64,000 bases of DNA from Cupriavidus sp. WGlv3 (GTDB lineage Bacteria > Pseudomonadota > Gammaproteobacteria > Burkholderiales > Burkholderiaceae). The position numbers were made by a program, and so were the translations under genes. The stretch spans positions 1 to 64,000 of the forward strand of contig NZ_JALHRX010000007.1 in NCBI RefSeq assembly GCF_023952475.1. The letters run 5' to 3'. Below, one piece after another: positions 1 through 9,041 of this stretch. The stretch's first letter is position 1. Each line of letters starts with the position of its first letter. Below the pieces are notes generated by a model, which saw nothing but the letters and a program-made list of their open reading frames with translations, was not told the origin of the DNA and did not search any database.

Positions 1-351
1 TACCTCGATGCCGCGCGTGACCTCGCCCTTCGCGTCCGAAAATACCTTGCCGTGCTCGCGCGTGACCAGCGCGGCGAGGTCGTCGTGGTGCTGGTCCAGC
101 AGTTCCTTGAACTTGAACAGAATGCGCGCGCGGCGCAGCGGCGGGGTGTCGGCCCATGCGGGAAAGGCGGCCTTGGCGGCGGCCACGGCATCAGCTACAT
201 CCTGCGTAGTGCCGAGCGCGACGCGCGCGGCAACTTCGCCGGTGGCGGGGTTGAATACGTCGGCCAGGCGCTGCGAGGTGCCGCGTGTCTGCCGGCCCGC
301 GATGCTATGGCCGATGATGGCCTGCACGGCCTCTGCAAGGATGTCTTCCAC
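1..351 (-). CDS. mmsA: methylmalonate-semialdehyde dehydrogenase (CoA-acylating), N-terminal part, cut by window edge
   Basis: This is the first 117 codons of an aldehyde dehydrogenase; the rest lies outside the window. Visible family features are the NPATGE segment near residue 37, a helix with FPAWADTP, the RILFKFKELL stretch and the EHGKVFSDAKGEV block, which together fit the MMSDH (MmsA/IolA) branch. Known members oxidise methylmalonate semialdehyde or malonate semialdehyde to propionyl-CoA or acetyl-CoA in valine, beta-alanine or inositol breakdown. I chose a GTG start at 351 because an AGGAG sits five bases before it and no in-frame ATG precedes the conserved region. The gene is divergent from a LysR regulator, with an inverted repeat between them. 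The substrate cannot be fixed from this fragment. Confidence 0.8.
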   Translation of the reverse strand, partial: MEDILAEAVQAIIGHSIAGRQTRGTSQRLADVFNPATGEVAARVALGTTQDVADAVAAAKAAFPAWADTPPLRRARILFKFKELLDQHHDDLAALVTREHGKVFSDAKGEVTRGIEV

Positions 352-549
352 TTCCGCTCCTGAATGCTGGTTCCCCGGGGGCGATTCTGCCTCCGGTCCG
401 TCCCGTCGATCTTTGCGTCTGGTGAAGACGCTGCCACGCTGCGCCGCGCACCGGCCGCGGCACGTATGGCGTGCGGCACAAGACTTCGGGCCATGGTTGA
501 GCGCAAGCTTGGTGCAGTTGCGCGGCCCCGTCCAATGATTTATCGTCAA

Positions 550-579
550 TCGCAATATAAGCCGCGCAAAATATTGCGA
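550..579. promoter_or_regulatory. inverted repeat, probable LysR operator between mmsA and the LysR gene
   Basis: Two perfect 9-base arms, TCGCAATAT (550-558) and ATATTGCGA (571-579), are separated by 12 bases in the short gap between the divergent mmsA and LysR genes. Size, AT-rich arms and position fit a LysR-type recognition site. Binding is inferred from position. Confidence 0.6.
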
Positions 580-610
580 CGCACCACATATCACCCTTCC
601 GCCGCCCCCC

Positions 611-1498
611 TTGGACCTCCACCACCTGCGCGCCTTTGTTGCCGTCGCACGCGAAGGCAACCTGACCCGCGCCGCACAGCGCCTGCATCTGACCCAGCCC
701 GCGGTCAGCCTGCAGCTGAAGGCGCTGCAATCGGCGTGGCGCATCCGGCTGTTCGAACGCACCGCGGCGGGCCTGACGCTGACCGCCGACGGCGCCGCGC
801 TGCTGCCGCTGGCCGAGCGCATCCTCGATGGCGTGGGCGATCTGCAGCACACGGTCAACGCCATGCATCACACCGTGCGCGGGCGGCTGGCGATCGGCAC
901 CATCCTCGATCCGGAATTCACCCGGCTGGGCCCGATGCTGCGCACGCTGGTGGAGCGCCATCCGCAGATCGGCACGGAACTGCGCCACGGCATGTCGGGC
1001 TGGGTGCTGCAGCAGGTACGCAGCGGCGCGCTCGATGTGGGCTTCTACCTGGGCCAGCCGTCCGAAGCCGGTTTCCATGCGCTGACGCTGACGCCGTTCT
1101 CGTATTACGTGGTCGCGCCCAAGGGCTGGAAAGAGCGCACCGCGCTGCGCTCGTGGGCGCAACTGGCGACGCTGCCATGGATCTGGACCCCGCCCGAATC
1201 GGCGCACAACCGGCTGCTGTCGGCGCACTTCGCAGAGGCAGGCGTGGATCCGGCCAGTGTGCCCAAGGTGGCGCACGTCGACCAGGAAGCGTCGATGCGC
1301 GACCTGGTGCGCTCGGGCGTAGGACTGTCGCTGGTACGCGATGCGATTGCGCTGCGCGAGTCGCATGCGCATGGGCTGGTGATCGTCGAAGGGGTCTCGG
1401 TACAGACCGAGCTGACCCTGGTCTGCCTGGCCGCGCGCCGCGACGACCCGGTGGTCGCGGCGGCGTTCGGTGTCGCCGAGTCCGTGTTCCGTACCTAG
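611..1498 (+). CDS. LysR-family transcriptional regulator
   Basis: A 295-residue LysR-type regulator. Residues 1-60 form the winged helix-turn-helix (MDLHHLRAFVAVAREGNLTR, then the TQPAVSLQLKALQ recognition helix), and about 90-290 form the periplasmic-binding-protein-like effector domain. The start is a TTG at 611 in the classic LysR opening MDLHHLRAF; no strong ribosome site is visible. It is transcribed away from the mmsA-type gene and probably controls it through the dyad at 550-579. Its stop codon overlaps the stop of the convergent hydrolase gene inside one CTAG palindrome. The effector is unknown, though an intermediate of valine or propionate metabolism would fit the neighbour. Confidence 0.9.
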   Translation: MDLHHLRAFVAVAREGNLTRAAQRLHLTQPAVSLQLKALQSAWRIRLFERTAAGLTLTADGAALLPLAERILDGVGDLQHTVNAMHHTVRGRLAIGTILDPEFTRLGPMLRTLVERHPQIGTELRHGMSGWVLQQVRSGALDVGFYLGQPSEAGFHALTLTPFSYYVVAPKGWKERTALRSWAQLATLPWIWTPPESAHNRLLSAHFAEAGVDPASVPKVAHVDQEASMRDLVRSGVGLSLVRDAIALRESHAHGLVIVEGVSVQTELTLVCLAARRDDPVVAAAFGVAESVFRT

Positions 1499-2427
1499 CG
1501 CTGCGGGCGGCCCAGCCGGCGCTGCAGCCAGCCGCTCAGCGCCGCGAACACTTCGCCGCGCAGCGGCTGCGCTTCATTGAAGATCTCGTGGTAGCCGTGC
1601 TCGAACCAGACCTGCTCGCGCAGGTCGGGCGGCGCGCTGTCGAAGAAGGCGCGGCTGCCGGCCGGGTCCACGATGCGGTCGGCGCCGCCGACCAGCATCA
1701 GCGTGGGCGCCTCCAGCAGCGCCGCGTCGGCCTGCGCCTGCGCCATGCCGCGGATAAATCCTTCCAGCACGCCGGCAGTGATGGTGGTCTGCACCAGCGG
1801 ATCGGCGCGATAGGCGGCGACCACCGCCGGGTCATGCGACAAGTGCCGGGCATCGATCGGATTGGGCACGCGCAGCCGCGGCGCCAGCGTCAGCAGCACG
1901 CGGTGCAGCGTCAGCGCCGGCCGGGACAGCCGCAGCGCCAGCGCCGGCGACGACAGCACCAGCGCGCGCACCGGCCGCACCCGCGCGGTGGCAAAGCGCG
2001 CCGCGATCAGCCCGCCCATGCTGTGGCCGAGCAGGATCGGCAACTCATGCCAGCCCGGCACCGCGGCATCGTAGATCTCGGCGAGGTCGTTCAGGTAAGT
2101 GTCCGGATGGTCCGCGACCATGCGCGCGCCGCCGCTGGCGCCGTGGCCGCGCAGGTCGAAGGCGCGCACGCGCAGCCCCAGGCCGCACAGCAGATCGGCG
2201 ACATGCTGGTAGCGCCCGGCGTGTTCGGCAAGCCCGTGCACCAGCAGCACCGAGCCGAGCGGTTCGGCAAAGCGTGCCGGATCGGGTTGCCAGGTACGGA
2301 GCAAGAGTTCGGTGCCGTCGCGCATGCGCTGGCGGCTCTGCACCGGCGCATGGGTCGCCGCCGGGCTCGCGGCGGGGGGGCTGGCAACGCCGGCCAAGGC
2401 CGGATCGTCCGTCATCGGCTGTTCCAT
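1495..2427 (-). CDS. alpha/beta hydrolase, monoacylglycerol-lipase-like
   Basis: A 310-residue alpha/beta hydrolase of the serine aminopeptidase S33/monoglyceride lipase type. The oxyanion-hole HG is at 64-65 (LLVHGLAEHAG), the nucleophile is Ser136 in GHSMGG, the acid is the Asp in GGADRIVDP, and the catalytic His is in EHGYHEIFNE. No signal peptide is evident, so it is probably cytoplasmic. The ATG at 2427 follows an AGGAGA about nine bases upstream; a second ATG four codons later is the alternative. Members cleave monoacylglycerols, lysophospholipids or related esters; the substrate here is not shown by context. It lies downstream of cueR on the same strand with a gap of about 150 bases. 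Confidence 0.85.
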   Translation of the reverse strand: MEQPMTDDPALAGVASPPAASPAATHAPVQSRQRMRDGTELLLRTWQPDPARFAEPLGSVLLVHGLAEHAGRYQHVADLLCGLGLRVRAFDLRGHGASGGARMVADHPDTYLNDLAEIYDAAVPGWHELPILLGHSMGGLIAARFATARVRPVRALVLSSPALALRLSRPALTLHRVLLTLAPRLRVPNPIDARHLSHDPAVVAAYRADPLVQTTITAGVLEGFIRGMAQAQADAALLEAPTLMLVGGADRIVDPAGSRAFFDSAPPDLREQVWFEHGYHEIFNEAQPLRGEVFAALSGWLQRRLGRPQR

Positions 2428-2580
2428 CTGCACAGGTCTCCTGCCGGCGCGCGCGGGCCAGGCGCGACGCCAGCTATTGTTGTTATGGAGTCCGCGGCGC
2501 CGGCATGTGCCGGCGCTGCCATGGCTACAACCGAGGCCTAATCCATCGCTTAGCCTCACTTAGCCTCGCTTAGCCATCGC

Positions 2581-2991
2581 TTAGCCGTGGCAGGCGGACG
2601 CCTCCGGCTGCGCCATGTCGGCCAGGATCGGGCAGTCCGGCCGGTCGTCGCCACTGCAGTGCTGCGCCAGTTCGCGCAGCGTATCGCGCATCGCCGCCAG
2701 TTCGGCGATGCGCTGCTCCAGGTCGGCCACATGCCGCAGCGTCAGCGCCTTGACGTCGGCGCTGGCGCGGTCGCGGTCGTGCCACAGCGACAGCAGGTTG
2801 CGGATCTCGTCGAGCGAAAATCCCAGATTACGGGCACGCCGCACGAAGCGCAAGGTATGCACCGCGCGTTCGTCATAGCGGCGGTAGCCGCCTTCGGTGC
2901 GCGGCGGCGTTGCCACCAGCCCGATCGATTCGTAGTGGCGGATCATCTTGGCCGATACGCCCGAGGCCTGTGCCGCTTCGCCGATATTCAT
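2581..2991 (-). CDS. cueR: CueR, Cu(I)-responsive MerR-family activator
   Basis: A 136-residue MerR-family regulator: N-terminal helix-turn-helix ([20 protein letters not shown]), dimerisation helix, and a C-terminal metal loop with Cys112 and Cys120 in HCSGDDRPDCPI, the spacing of the Cu(I) sensor CueR. In the family, apo- and metal-bound protein bend a promoter with a 19-bp spacer, and Cu(I), Ag(I) or Au(I) switches it on. The ATG at 2991 overlaps the TGA of copA (TGATG), so translation is coupled; a GTG one codon earlier is possible. It follows copA in the same unit and should be autoregulated through the copA promoter at 5552-5582. Confidence 0.93.
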   Translation of the reverse strand: MNIGEAAQASGVSAKMIRHYESIGLVATPPRTEGGYRRYDERAVHTLRFVRRARNLGFSLDEIRNLLSLWHDRDRASADVKALTLRHVADLEQRIAELAAMRDTLRELAQHCSGDDRPDCPILADMAQPEASACHG

Positions 2992-5519
2992 CACTCGCCT
3001 CCCTGGGCCGCGCTGGATGCGCCTGGCGCGGTGCCGGCCTGGGCGCGCCAGCGGCGCAGCAGCAGCGCATTGCCGACCACGCTGACGCTGGAGAACGCCA
3101 TCGCCGCGCCCGCCACCACCGGATTGAGCATGCCGGCCGCGGCCAGCGGAATCCCCACCACGTTATAGAAAAAGGCCCAGAACAGGTTCTGGCGGATCTT
3201 GCGCACGGTGCGGTGCGAGACCGCCAGCGCATCGGCCACCAGCGCCGGGTCGCCGCGCATCAGCGTGATGCCGGCGGCATGCATGGCGACGTCGGTGCCG
3301 GTCGACATGGCAATGCCCACGTCGGCCGCGGCCAGCGCCGGCGCATCGTTGATGCCGTCGCCCACCATCGCCACCACCGCGCCGTCGCGGCCCAGCGCCT
3401 GCACGCGCGCGGCCTTGTCTTCGGGCAGCACTTCGGCCTGCACGTCATCCAGCCCCAGCGCTTGCGCCACCCGCGCCGCGGCGCCGGCGTTGTCGCCGGT
3501 CAGCATCACCGTGCGCACGCCGGCGGCGCGCAGCCTGGCAATCGCCGCCGGTGCGCCCGGCTTGATGGCATCGCCGAACGCGACCAGCCCGGCCACGCGC
3601 GGCGGCGTGGTCTGCACCAGCCACGACACGGTGCGGCCCTCCGCCTGCAGCTGCTGCGCCACCGCGGCCAGCGCGCCGGCCGGCGCACCCAGCGACTCAC
3701 GCAGGCGCTCGCTGCCCAGTTGCAGCGCCTGGCCGTCGACCACGCCGGCAAGGCCGCGGCCCGGCAGGGCCTGCACGCCGCTGGCAGGCGGCACGGCGAT
3801 GCCACGCGCCTGCGCCGCGGCCAGCACGGCCCGCGCCAGCGGATGCTCGCTGCCGGCCTGCAGCGCGGCCAGCTGCGCCAACAACGCGCTGCCGTCGGCG
3901 TCGGCAGGATCGGCCGCATGCAATGCGACCACTTCGGGCTTGCCCACCGTCAGCGTGCCGGTCTTGTCGAAGGCCACCACCCCGACCCGGTGCGCCACTT
4001 CCAGCGCCTCGGCGTCCTTGATCAGGATGCCGGCGCGCGCGCCGGCGCCGGTGCCGGCCATGATCGCGGTGGGCGTGGCCAGCCCCAGCGCGCACGGGCA
4101 GGCGATCACCAGCACCGCCACGGCATTGAGCAACGCCGCCTCCCAGTCGCCGGCAAACAGGCCCCAGCCCAGCACCGTCACCAGCGCAATGACCAGCACC
4201 ACCGGCACGAACACCGCGCTGACGCGGTCGACCAGGCGCTGGATCGGCGCCTTGGCCGCCTGCGCGTGCTCGACCATGCGGATGATGCGTGCGAGCACGG
4301 TCTCGGCACCCACCGCCACAGTGCGCGCCACCAGCAGGCCTTCGAAATTGATGGCGCCGCCGGTGATGCGGTCGCCGGGCTGCTTGGGCACCGGCAGGCT
4401 TTCGCCGGTCAGCATCGATTCATCGGCATGGCTGGTGCCTTCGACCACCTCGGCGTCCACCGGGATGCGCTCGCCGGGGCGCACCACGATTTCATCGCCG
4501 ACCGTCACGGCGGACAGCGGCACGCTCTGTTCGACGCCGCCGCGCCGCACCCGCGCGGTGTCGGGACGCAACGCCGCCAGCGCGCGGATGGCATCGGCGG
4601 TCTGGCGCTTGGCGCGCGTCTCGAGCCACTTGCCCAGGCGCACCAGCGTGATCACCACCGCGGCGCTCTCGAAATACAGGTGCGGCATGGCATCGGCCGG
4701 GGTGCGCCACATCAGCCACAGCGACAACCCGTAGGCGGCGGTGGTGCCGAGCGCCACCAGCAGGTCCATATTGCCGGCGCCGGCGCGCACTGCCTTCCAG
4801 CCGGCCTTGTAGAAGCGCCAGCCGAACACGAACTGCACCGGCGTGGCCAGCAGCCACTGCACCCACGCCGGCAGCATCCAGTGCACGCCGAACCATTCGA
4901 GCACCATCGGCGCTACCAGCGGCAACGACAGCGCCGCCGAGATCGCCACCGGCCACGGGCCGTCCCAGAAGGCCGGGCGGGTGGCCTGCCCCCGCTGGCC
5001 GGTCTGGGCCGCGGCGCCTGTCGCAGCCGCTGCATCCGCCACCGGCGTCGCGCCATAGCCGGCGCGCACGACCGCGCCTTCCAACGCCGCGGCATCGGTG
5101 GCGCCGCGCAGCAGCGTCACGCTGGCGCGCTCGGTGGCCAGGTTGACGGTGGCTTCGACCACGCCCGGCACGGCGCGCAGCGCCTTTTCGACCCGCGCCA
5201 CGCACGAGGCGCAGGTCATGTCGGCGATATTCAGTTCGAGGGTGTCGTGGGGCACGCTGTAGCCGGCGTCGGCCACGGCGCGCGCGGCGGCGGGCAGCAC
5301 CGCGGCGGACGCCGCGCGCAGCGTGGCGGCCTCGGTGGCCAGGTTGACGGCGACGTCGCGCACGCCCGGCACCTTGGCCAGGGCCTTTTCGACGCGTCCC
5401 ACGCAGGAGGCGCAGGTCATGCCTTCGACCGGCAGACGCCACTCGGGCATGGCGTCGGCTGGCGGGTTGCGGTCGGTGCGGACCGGCTGGGAAGCGAGCA
5501 CAGCGCTGGAATCTGGCAT
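2991..5519 (-). CDS. copA: Cu(I)-exporting P1B-type ATPase CopA
   Basis: An 842-residue P-type ATPase that pumps Cu(I) (and Ag(I)) out of the cytoplasm. There are two N-terminal heavy-metal-binding domains with MTCASC motifs (Cys36/39 and Cys103/106), then transmembrane segments, the actuator TGES (371-374), the transmembrane copper site CPC (474-476), the phosphorylated Asp518 in DKTGTLT, the nucleotide-binding SEHPLA motif and the hinge GDGINDAP. All catalytic elements are intact. The ATG at 5519 lacks a strong Shine-Dalgarno. A CueR-type promoter lies directly upstream, and cueR follows with a one-base overlap, so pump and sensor form one copper-inducible operon. The small chaperone gene at 5714 is the likely copper donor. 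Confidence 0.97.
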   Translation of the reverse strand: MPDSSAVLASQPVRTDRNPPADAMPEWRLPVEGMTCASCVGRVEKALAKVPGVRDVAVNLATEAATLRAASAAVLPAAARAVADAGYSVPHDTLELNIADMTCASCVARVEKALRAVPGVVEATVNLATERASVTLLRGATDAAALEGAVVRAGYGATPVADAAAATGAAAQTGQRGQATRPAFWDGPWPVAISAALSLPLVAPMVLEWFGVHWMLPAWVQWLLATPVQFVFGWRFYKAGWKAVRAGAGNMDLLVALGTTAAYGLSLWLMWRTPADAMPHLYFESAAVVITLVRLGKWLETRAKRQTADAIRALAALRPDTARVRRGGVEQSVPLSAVTVGDEIVVRPGERIPVDAEVVEGTSHADESMLTGESLPVPKQPGDRITGGAINFEGLLVARTVAVGAETVLARIIRMVEHAQAAKAPIQRLVDRVSAVFVPVVLVIALVTVLGWGLFAGDWEAALLNAVAVLVIACPCALGLATPTAIMAGTGAGARAGILIKDAEALEVAHRVGVVAFDKTGTLTVGKPEVVALHAADPADADGSALLAQLAALQAGSEHPLARAVLAAAQARGIAVPPASGVQALPGRGLAGVVDGQALQLGSERLRESLGAPAGALAAVAQQLQAEGRTVSWLVQTTPPRVAGLVAFGDAIKPGAPAAIARLRAAGVRTVMLTGDNAGAAARVAQALGLDDVQAEVLPEDKAARVQALGRDGAVVAMVGDGINDAPALAAADVGIAMSTGTDVAMHAAGITLMRGDPALVADALAVSHRTVRKIRQNLFWAFFYNVVGIPLAAAGMLNPVVAGAAMAFSSVSVVGNALLLRRWRAQAGTAPGASSAAQGGE

Positions 5520-5551
5520 GGTTCTGAGTTATCCACAGTGTCGATGTCAGC

Positions 5552-5582
5552 ATCATGGACCTTACCATCATTGGAAGGTCAA
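5552..5582 (-). promoter_or_regulatory. CueR-type promoter of copA-cueR
   Basis: On the minus strand a -35 TTGACC (5582-5577) and a -10-like CATGAT (5557-5552) are separated by 19 bases, the abnormally long spacer of MerR-family promoters. The spacer carries a near-perfect dyad (5559-5579) with outer arms ACCTT and AAGGT, matching the known CueR operator pattern. It drives copA, whose start lies about 30 bases downstream. Confidence 0.85.
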
Positions 5583-5630
5583 GGCCCGCCGCAGATGACG
5601 CCAGTGCCACGTGCATTAGGAAATTTCCCC

Positions 5631-5661
5631 TTGCGCTTCCCACCGCGGAAAGGTTCACACT
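5631..5661 (+). promoter_or_regulatory. second CueR-like promoter, upstream of copZ-like gene
   Basis: A -35-like TTGCGC (5631-5636) and a -10-like CACACT (5656-5661) are separated by 19 bases holding a TTCC...GGAA dyad. The layout repeats that of the copA promoter on the opposite strand, about 50 bases away. It is weaker by sequence but rightly placed to give copper control of the chaperone gene at 5714. Confidence 0.6.
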
Positions 5662-5713
5662 GAGTCTGTCGCGGCCCGATGCCGCGTTTCCATCCGTTCA
5701 GGAGCGTTCCAAC

Positions 5714-5914
5714 ATGATCCAGTTCCAGGTAGAAGGCATGACGTGCAACCACTGCGTCGGCGCCATCACGCGCGCCGTGCTCGCCGTCGACCCCGCCGCG
5801 CGCGTCAGCGCGGATGTGCCGGCCCAGTCCGTTCGTGTCGACAGCGGCGCCGACACGCAGGAGCTGCGCGCGGCCATCGAGGAAGCCGGCTATCCGGTCA
5901 GGTCGGTGGCCTGA
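5714..5914 (+). CDS. copZ: CopZ-like copper chaperone (HMA domain)
   Basis: A 66-residue single heavy-metal-associated domain with the metal motif GMTCNHC (Cys11, Cys14) and the full ferredoxin-like length of Atx1/CopZ proteins. Such proteins carry Cu(I) in the cytoplasm and hand it to the metal-binding domains of CopA. The ATG at 5714 has an AGGAGC upstream. It is divergent from copA with its own CueR-like promoter and is followed by a strong hairpin terminator. The symbol is by family; many genomes call it a heavy-metal transport/detoxification protein. Confidence 0.88.
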   Translation: MIQFQVEGMTCNHCVGAITRAVLAVDPAARVSADVPAQSVRVDSGADTQELRAAIEEAGYPVRSVA

Positions 5915-5932
5915 GCCATCGCCTCTCCAGCA

Positions 5933-5958
5933 AAAAGGGCGCCCCCGGGCGCCCTTTT
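5933..5958. terminator. bidirectional terminator between copZ and ompW
   Basis: A 12-bp perfect stem (AAAAGGGCGCCC 5933-5944, GGGCGCCCTTTT 5947-5958) with T runs on both strands lies between two convergent genes, so it can end both transcripts. Confidence 0.9.
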
Positions 5959-5979
5959 CTTCAGCCTGCCGCGTGCCGC

Positions 5980-6702
5980 TCAGAAGCGGTAGCCCACGTT
6001 CAGGAACGTCACCACCGGATCGATCTTGATCTTGGTGTGCGACTGGATCGTCACCGGCCCGGCCTGGGTGGTGAACGACGCCCGCGTCGACAGCGGCACG
6101 TAGGACACCGACAGCCCGACGAACCAGTTGTCGTTGATGGCATAGTTGGCGCCGATATTGAACACCGGATTCCACGAGGGTTTGGCGCTCGCGGTCATGC
6201 GCGCGCCCGGCGCGAACTCGTGGTTGACGAAGTTCTGGTTGGTGATGGTCTCGTCGGTGAACCAGGTGTAGTTCACGCCGATGCCGACATAGGGACGGAA
6301 CTTGGTCTTGGCATCGAAGAAGTGGTACTTGACCACCAGCGCCGGGCTCCACTGCTTCACCGAGCCGAGCTTGCCGTACTGGGCGTAGTTGCCGGTGCCC
6401 TTGACGTCATGCTTGGGCGGAATGCCCGCCACGATCTCGCCGGAGATGTTGTCGGTAAAGAAGTGGGTGAAGGCCAGGCCGAGCGTGTCGGCGGACTCGA
6501 TTTCCGCGCCGGTGTTCGGCCGGGTCATGCCGACCGGGCGACCGCCAATGCTGTCCACGGTCAGCGGATCGGCGGAGCTGTTCGGCATCACGCGGAACCA
6601 GCCCATGCTGACGATATTGCTGCCCGCGGACTGCGCGTGTGCGGCTCCGGTCAGCGCCATCACGGCGCCCGCGGCCAGCATCTTCTTATAGGTCGATTTC
6701 AT
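5980..6702 (-). CDS. ompW: OmpW-family outer membrane protein
   Basis: A 240-residue OmpW-type protein: a Sec signal peptide ending near AHAQ (about residue 24), then an eight-stranded beta-barrel sequence with the KFRPYVGIGVNYTWF segment typical of OmpW and a C-terminal aromatic residue (GYRF) as required for outer-membrane insertion. OmpW barrels form narrow hydrophobic channels and are often stress- or oxygen-regulated. The ATG at 6702 is preceded by GAGGA; a longer upstream reading frame has no signal peptide at its own start. It is monocistronic between two non-coding stretches and shares a terminator with copZ. Confidence 0.92.
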   Translation of the reverse strand: MKSTYKKMLAAGAVMALTGAAHAQSAGSNIVSMGWFRVMPNSSADPLTVDSIGGRPVGMTRPNTGAEIESADTLGLAFTHFFTDNISGEIVAGIPPKHDVKGTGNYAQYGKLGSVKQWSPALVVKYHFFDAKTKFRPYVGIGVNYTWFTDETITNQNFVNHEFAPGARMTASAKPSWNPVFNIGANYAINDNWFVGLSVSYVPLSTRASFTTQAGPVTIQSHTKIKIDPVVTFLNVGYRF

Positions 6703-6971
6703 AATCCTCTTACTCCTCTTTCGGTAACTGCCGCGTGCATTATCCGACCAGCCCGCGCGGGGTTGTTTCATCAATGACACGGATTCGTAGAGGCAGCCCC
6801 CTAAAGGGAGGGTTAACCATGAAAAAAAGGGGCGGCAGCGGCTCCCCGGACCACCGTCCGCAGCATCCACGCAACGGTTTATGCCGCGCGGCGGAAAAAA
6901 CCCTCACGCGGAAGCGGTTTTAGGCGCCAGGCGCGCAATAGCGGCCGCGCGCCTGGCCTGCGCGAAAGTCG
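6703..6971. other. non-coding gap upstream of ompW
   Basis: This gap holds the ompW 5' region and the 3' flank of the sulfatase gene. A 34-codon frame from an ATG at 6819 has a purine-rich stretch before it but no recognisable protein features. I see no RNA gene or clear hairpin terminator. Confidence 0.5.
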
Positions 6972-8960
6972 TCAGGGCGTGACGATGGCGAAGTTCGGCT
7001 CGGCCTTGTCCATCAGCCCGGCCCACGCCGCCAGCGCCTGCGGGTCGCCCTCGACGCGCGCGCGACCGGCCTGGGTCTCGGCCTGCAGCGTGGTCTGGCC
7101 GGCCAGCACGCCCATCAGCACGGCGCGCGGCACGGTCAGCGTGGCCTGCGGCGCGGCATGCTGCGCGTCGGCCTTGTAGCGGAACACGCCGTTTTCGACG
7201 GTCAGCGCGAAGCGCTTGCCGGTGTCCGGCTGTACCCAGTTCAGCGCCAGCGTCTTGCCGGCGGCACGGTCGCCGTTCAGGCTGATCGCCAGGTAGTCCA
7301 GGAACATGGTGTCGGTCATCGCGCGCAGCACGTCGGGGCTGCCGGCGCGGCGGCCGGTCCTGGGCGGGCCGCTGCGCAGTTCGGCGGCGCCGCTCAGGTA
7401 GGCGTTGCGCCAGGTCGACGATTCCGCCTGGTACCCGAGCTGCTCCAGCGCGTCGGCCTCGAGCTGGCGCGCCGCCTGGTTGGACGGGTCGGCAAAGACC
7501 ACGTGCTTGACCACCTCGGCGACCCAGCGGTACTCGCCGCGTGCATAGGCGCTGCGGGCCTGCTCCAGCACGCGCGCCGCGCCACCCATGAATTCGACAT
7601 AGCGCTTGCCCGCCTCTTCCGGCGGCAGCGGGTTCAGGTTGGCCGGGTTGGCGTCATACCAGCCCAGGTAGCGCTGGTACACCGCCTTGGCGTTGTGGCT
7701 GACGGTGCCGTAGTAGTCGCGCAGGTGCCACTCGCTCGCCAGCGACGGCGGCAGCTTCACGCGCTCGGCAATCTCGGCCGGCACGTAGCCCAGGTTGGCC
7801 AGCCGCAGCGACTGGTCGTGGATGTACTTGTAGCCGTCGCGCTGCTTGCCCAGGTAGGTGACGATCTCCTGGCGGCCCCAGGTCGGCCAGTGGTGCTGCG
7901 CGAACAGCACCTCGGTGCGGGCGCCGAAGCGGTCGATGGTCTCGTCCAGCGCGCGCCACCACTGGTTGGCGTCGCGCACCTGGGCGCCGCGGATGGTGTA
8001 GAGGTTGTGCAGGTTGTGGGTGGCGTCCTCGGCCGCGCACAAGGCCTGCCACTGCGGGAAGTACATCAGCATCTCGGCCGGGGCCTCGGTGCCCGGCGCC
8101 ATCAGGAACTCGATCTGCACGCCGTCGATGGTGCGGGTCTCGCCGGTCTTGTGGATCAGGTCGGTCGGCGGGATCAGCGTCAGCGTGCCGTGCGCCACGC
8201 CCTTGCCCAGGCCCGCATCGACCTGGCCGGTGGCCGAGCGCGGCAGGTTGAAACCATACATGTACTGCGCGCGGCGGCTCATGGCGGTGCCGGCAAAGAC
8301 GTTCTCGCTGACGGCTTCCTCCATGAAGCCTTCCGGCGCCAGCACCTTGACCCGGCCGGCCCTGACGTCGTCCTCGCTGGTGACGCCCTTGACGCCGCCG
8401 AAGTGGTCGCCATGGCTGTGGGTGTAGATCACCGCCACCACCGGCTTCTTCGGCCGGTGGCGGAAGTAAAGTTCGAGGCCGGCGCGCGAGGTTTCCATCG
8501 CGGTCAGCGGGTCGATCACGATCAGCCCGGACTCGCCCTCGATGATGGTCATGTTGGCGATATCGAAGCCGCGCACCTGGTAGATGCGGTCGGTCACCTG
8601 GAACAGGCCATGGTGCAGGTTGAGCCGGGCCTGGCGCCACAGGCTGGGATTGACCGTGGCCGGCGCCACCTCCGGCTTGAGGAAATCGTAGGGGGCCAGC
8701 GCCCACACCACGTTGCCCTTGGCGTCGCGGATCTCGGTGTTGTCGAGCGTGCCGATAAAGCCGCGGCGCGCCGCCTCGAAGTCGCGCCGATCCTGGAACG
8801 GCAACTGCTGCAGCACCGCGGCGTTGGCGCGGGCGGTGGCATCGGTGGCGGGCTTGCCGGGGCCGGGCTCGGCGGTGGCGGCCGCGGCGGTCCCGGCAAG
8901 GCTGAAGGTGGCGGCGGCCAGCGCGGTGGCGGCGGCGGCAAAGGCGGTCGGATACGGCAT
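6972..8960 (-). CDS. alkyl/aryl sulfatase, SdsA/BDS1-type metallo-beta-lactamase fold
   Basis: A 662-residue secreted sulfatase. Residues 1-30 form a signal peptide rich in Ala. The metallo-beta-lactamase domain carries the zinc site THSHGDHFGG (His181, His183, Asp185, His186), followed by an alpha-helical dimerisation region and a C-terminal SCP2-like domain ending in FAIVTP. Family members hydrolyse primary alkyl sulfates such as dodecyl sulfate to alcohol and sulfate. Size and domain order match SdsA1. The ATG at 8960 heads a good signal peptide. It is divergent from a TetR regulator with a large dyad between, so substrate-induced derepression is likely. Confidence 0.92.
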   Translation of the reverse strand: MPYPTAFAAAATALAAATFSLAGTAAAATAEPGPGKPATDATARANAAVLQQLPFQDRRDFEAARRGFIGTLDNTEIRDAKGNVVWALAPYDFLKPEVAPATVNPSLWRQARLNLHHGLFQVTDRIYQVRGFDIANMTIIEGESGLIVIDPLTAMETSRAGLELYFRHRPKKPVVAVIYTHSHGDHFGGVKGVTSEDDVRAGRVKVLAPEGFMEEAVSENVFAGTAMSRRAQYMYGFNLPRSATGQVDAGLGKGVAHGTLTLIPPTDLIHKTGETRTIDGVQIEFLMAPGTEAPAEMLMYFPQWQALCAAEDATHNLHNLYTIRGAQVRDANQWWRALDETIDRFGARTEVLFAQHHWPTWGRQEIVTYLGKQRDGYKYIHDQSLRLANLGYVPAEIAERVKLPPSLASEWHLRDYYGTVSHNAKAVYQRYLGWYDANPANLNPLPPEEAGKRYVEFMGGAARVLEQARSAYARGEYRWVAEVVKHVVFADPSNQAARQLEADALEQLGYQAESSTWRNAYLSGAAELRSGPPRTGRRAGSPDVLRAMTDTMFLDYLAISLNGDRAAGKTLALNWVQPDTGKRFALTVENGVFRYKADAQHAAPQATLTVPRAVLMGVLAGQTTLQAETQAGRARVEGDPQALAAWAGLMDKAEPNFAIVTP

Positions 8961-9015
8961 GCTGGTCTCCTGGATCCTGCGCCGGGCGCAATGGTGCGGC
9001 CGGCAACACTCATGT

Positions 9016-9041
9016 CATTGTGCTGAACATTCAGTACAATG
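9016..9041. promoter_or_regulatory. 26-bp dyad, probable TetR operator between sulfatase and regulator
   Basis: Outer arms CATTGT (9016-9021) and ACAATG (9036-9041) and inner arms CTGA and TCAG form a nearly perfect 26-bp inverted repeat in the gap between the divergent sulfatase and TetR genes. Length and symmetry are those of a TetR-family operator able to repress both directions. Confidence 0.8.

Noticed and set aside
5529..5537. Isolated TTATCCACA upstream of copA
   Set aside because: It is a perfect DnaA box, but alone and within the copA promoter region; a single 9-mer is expected by chance often enough not to claim a function.
6819..6923. 34-codon frame (MKKRGGSGSP opening) after a GGGAGGG stretch
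   Set aside because: The ribosome-site-like purine run is suggestive, but the peptide is basic low-complexity with no family features, and it lies in the ompW promoter gap. Not enough to call a gene.
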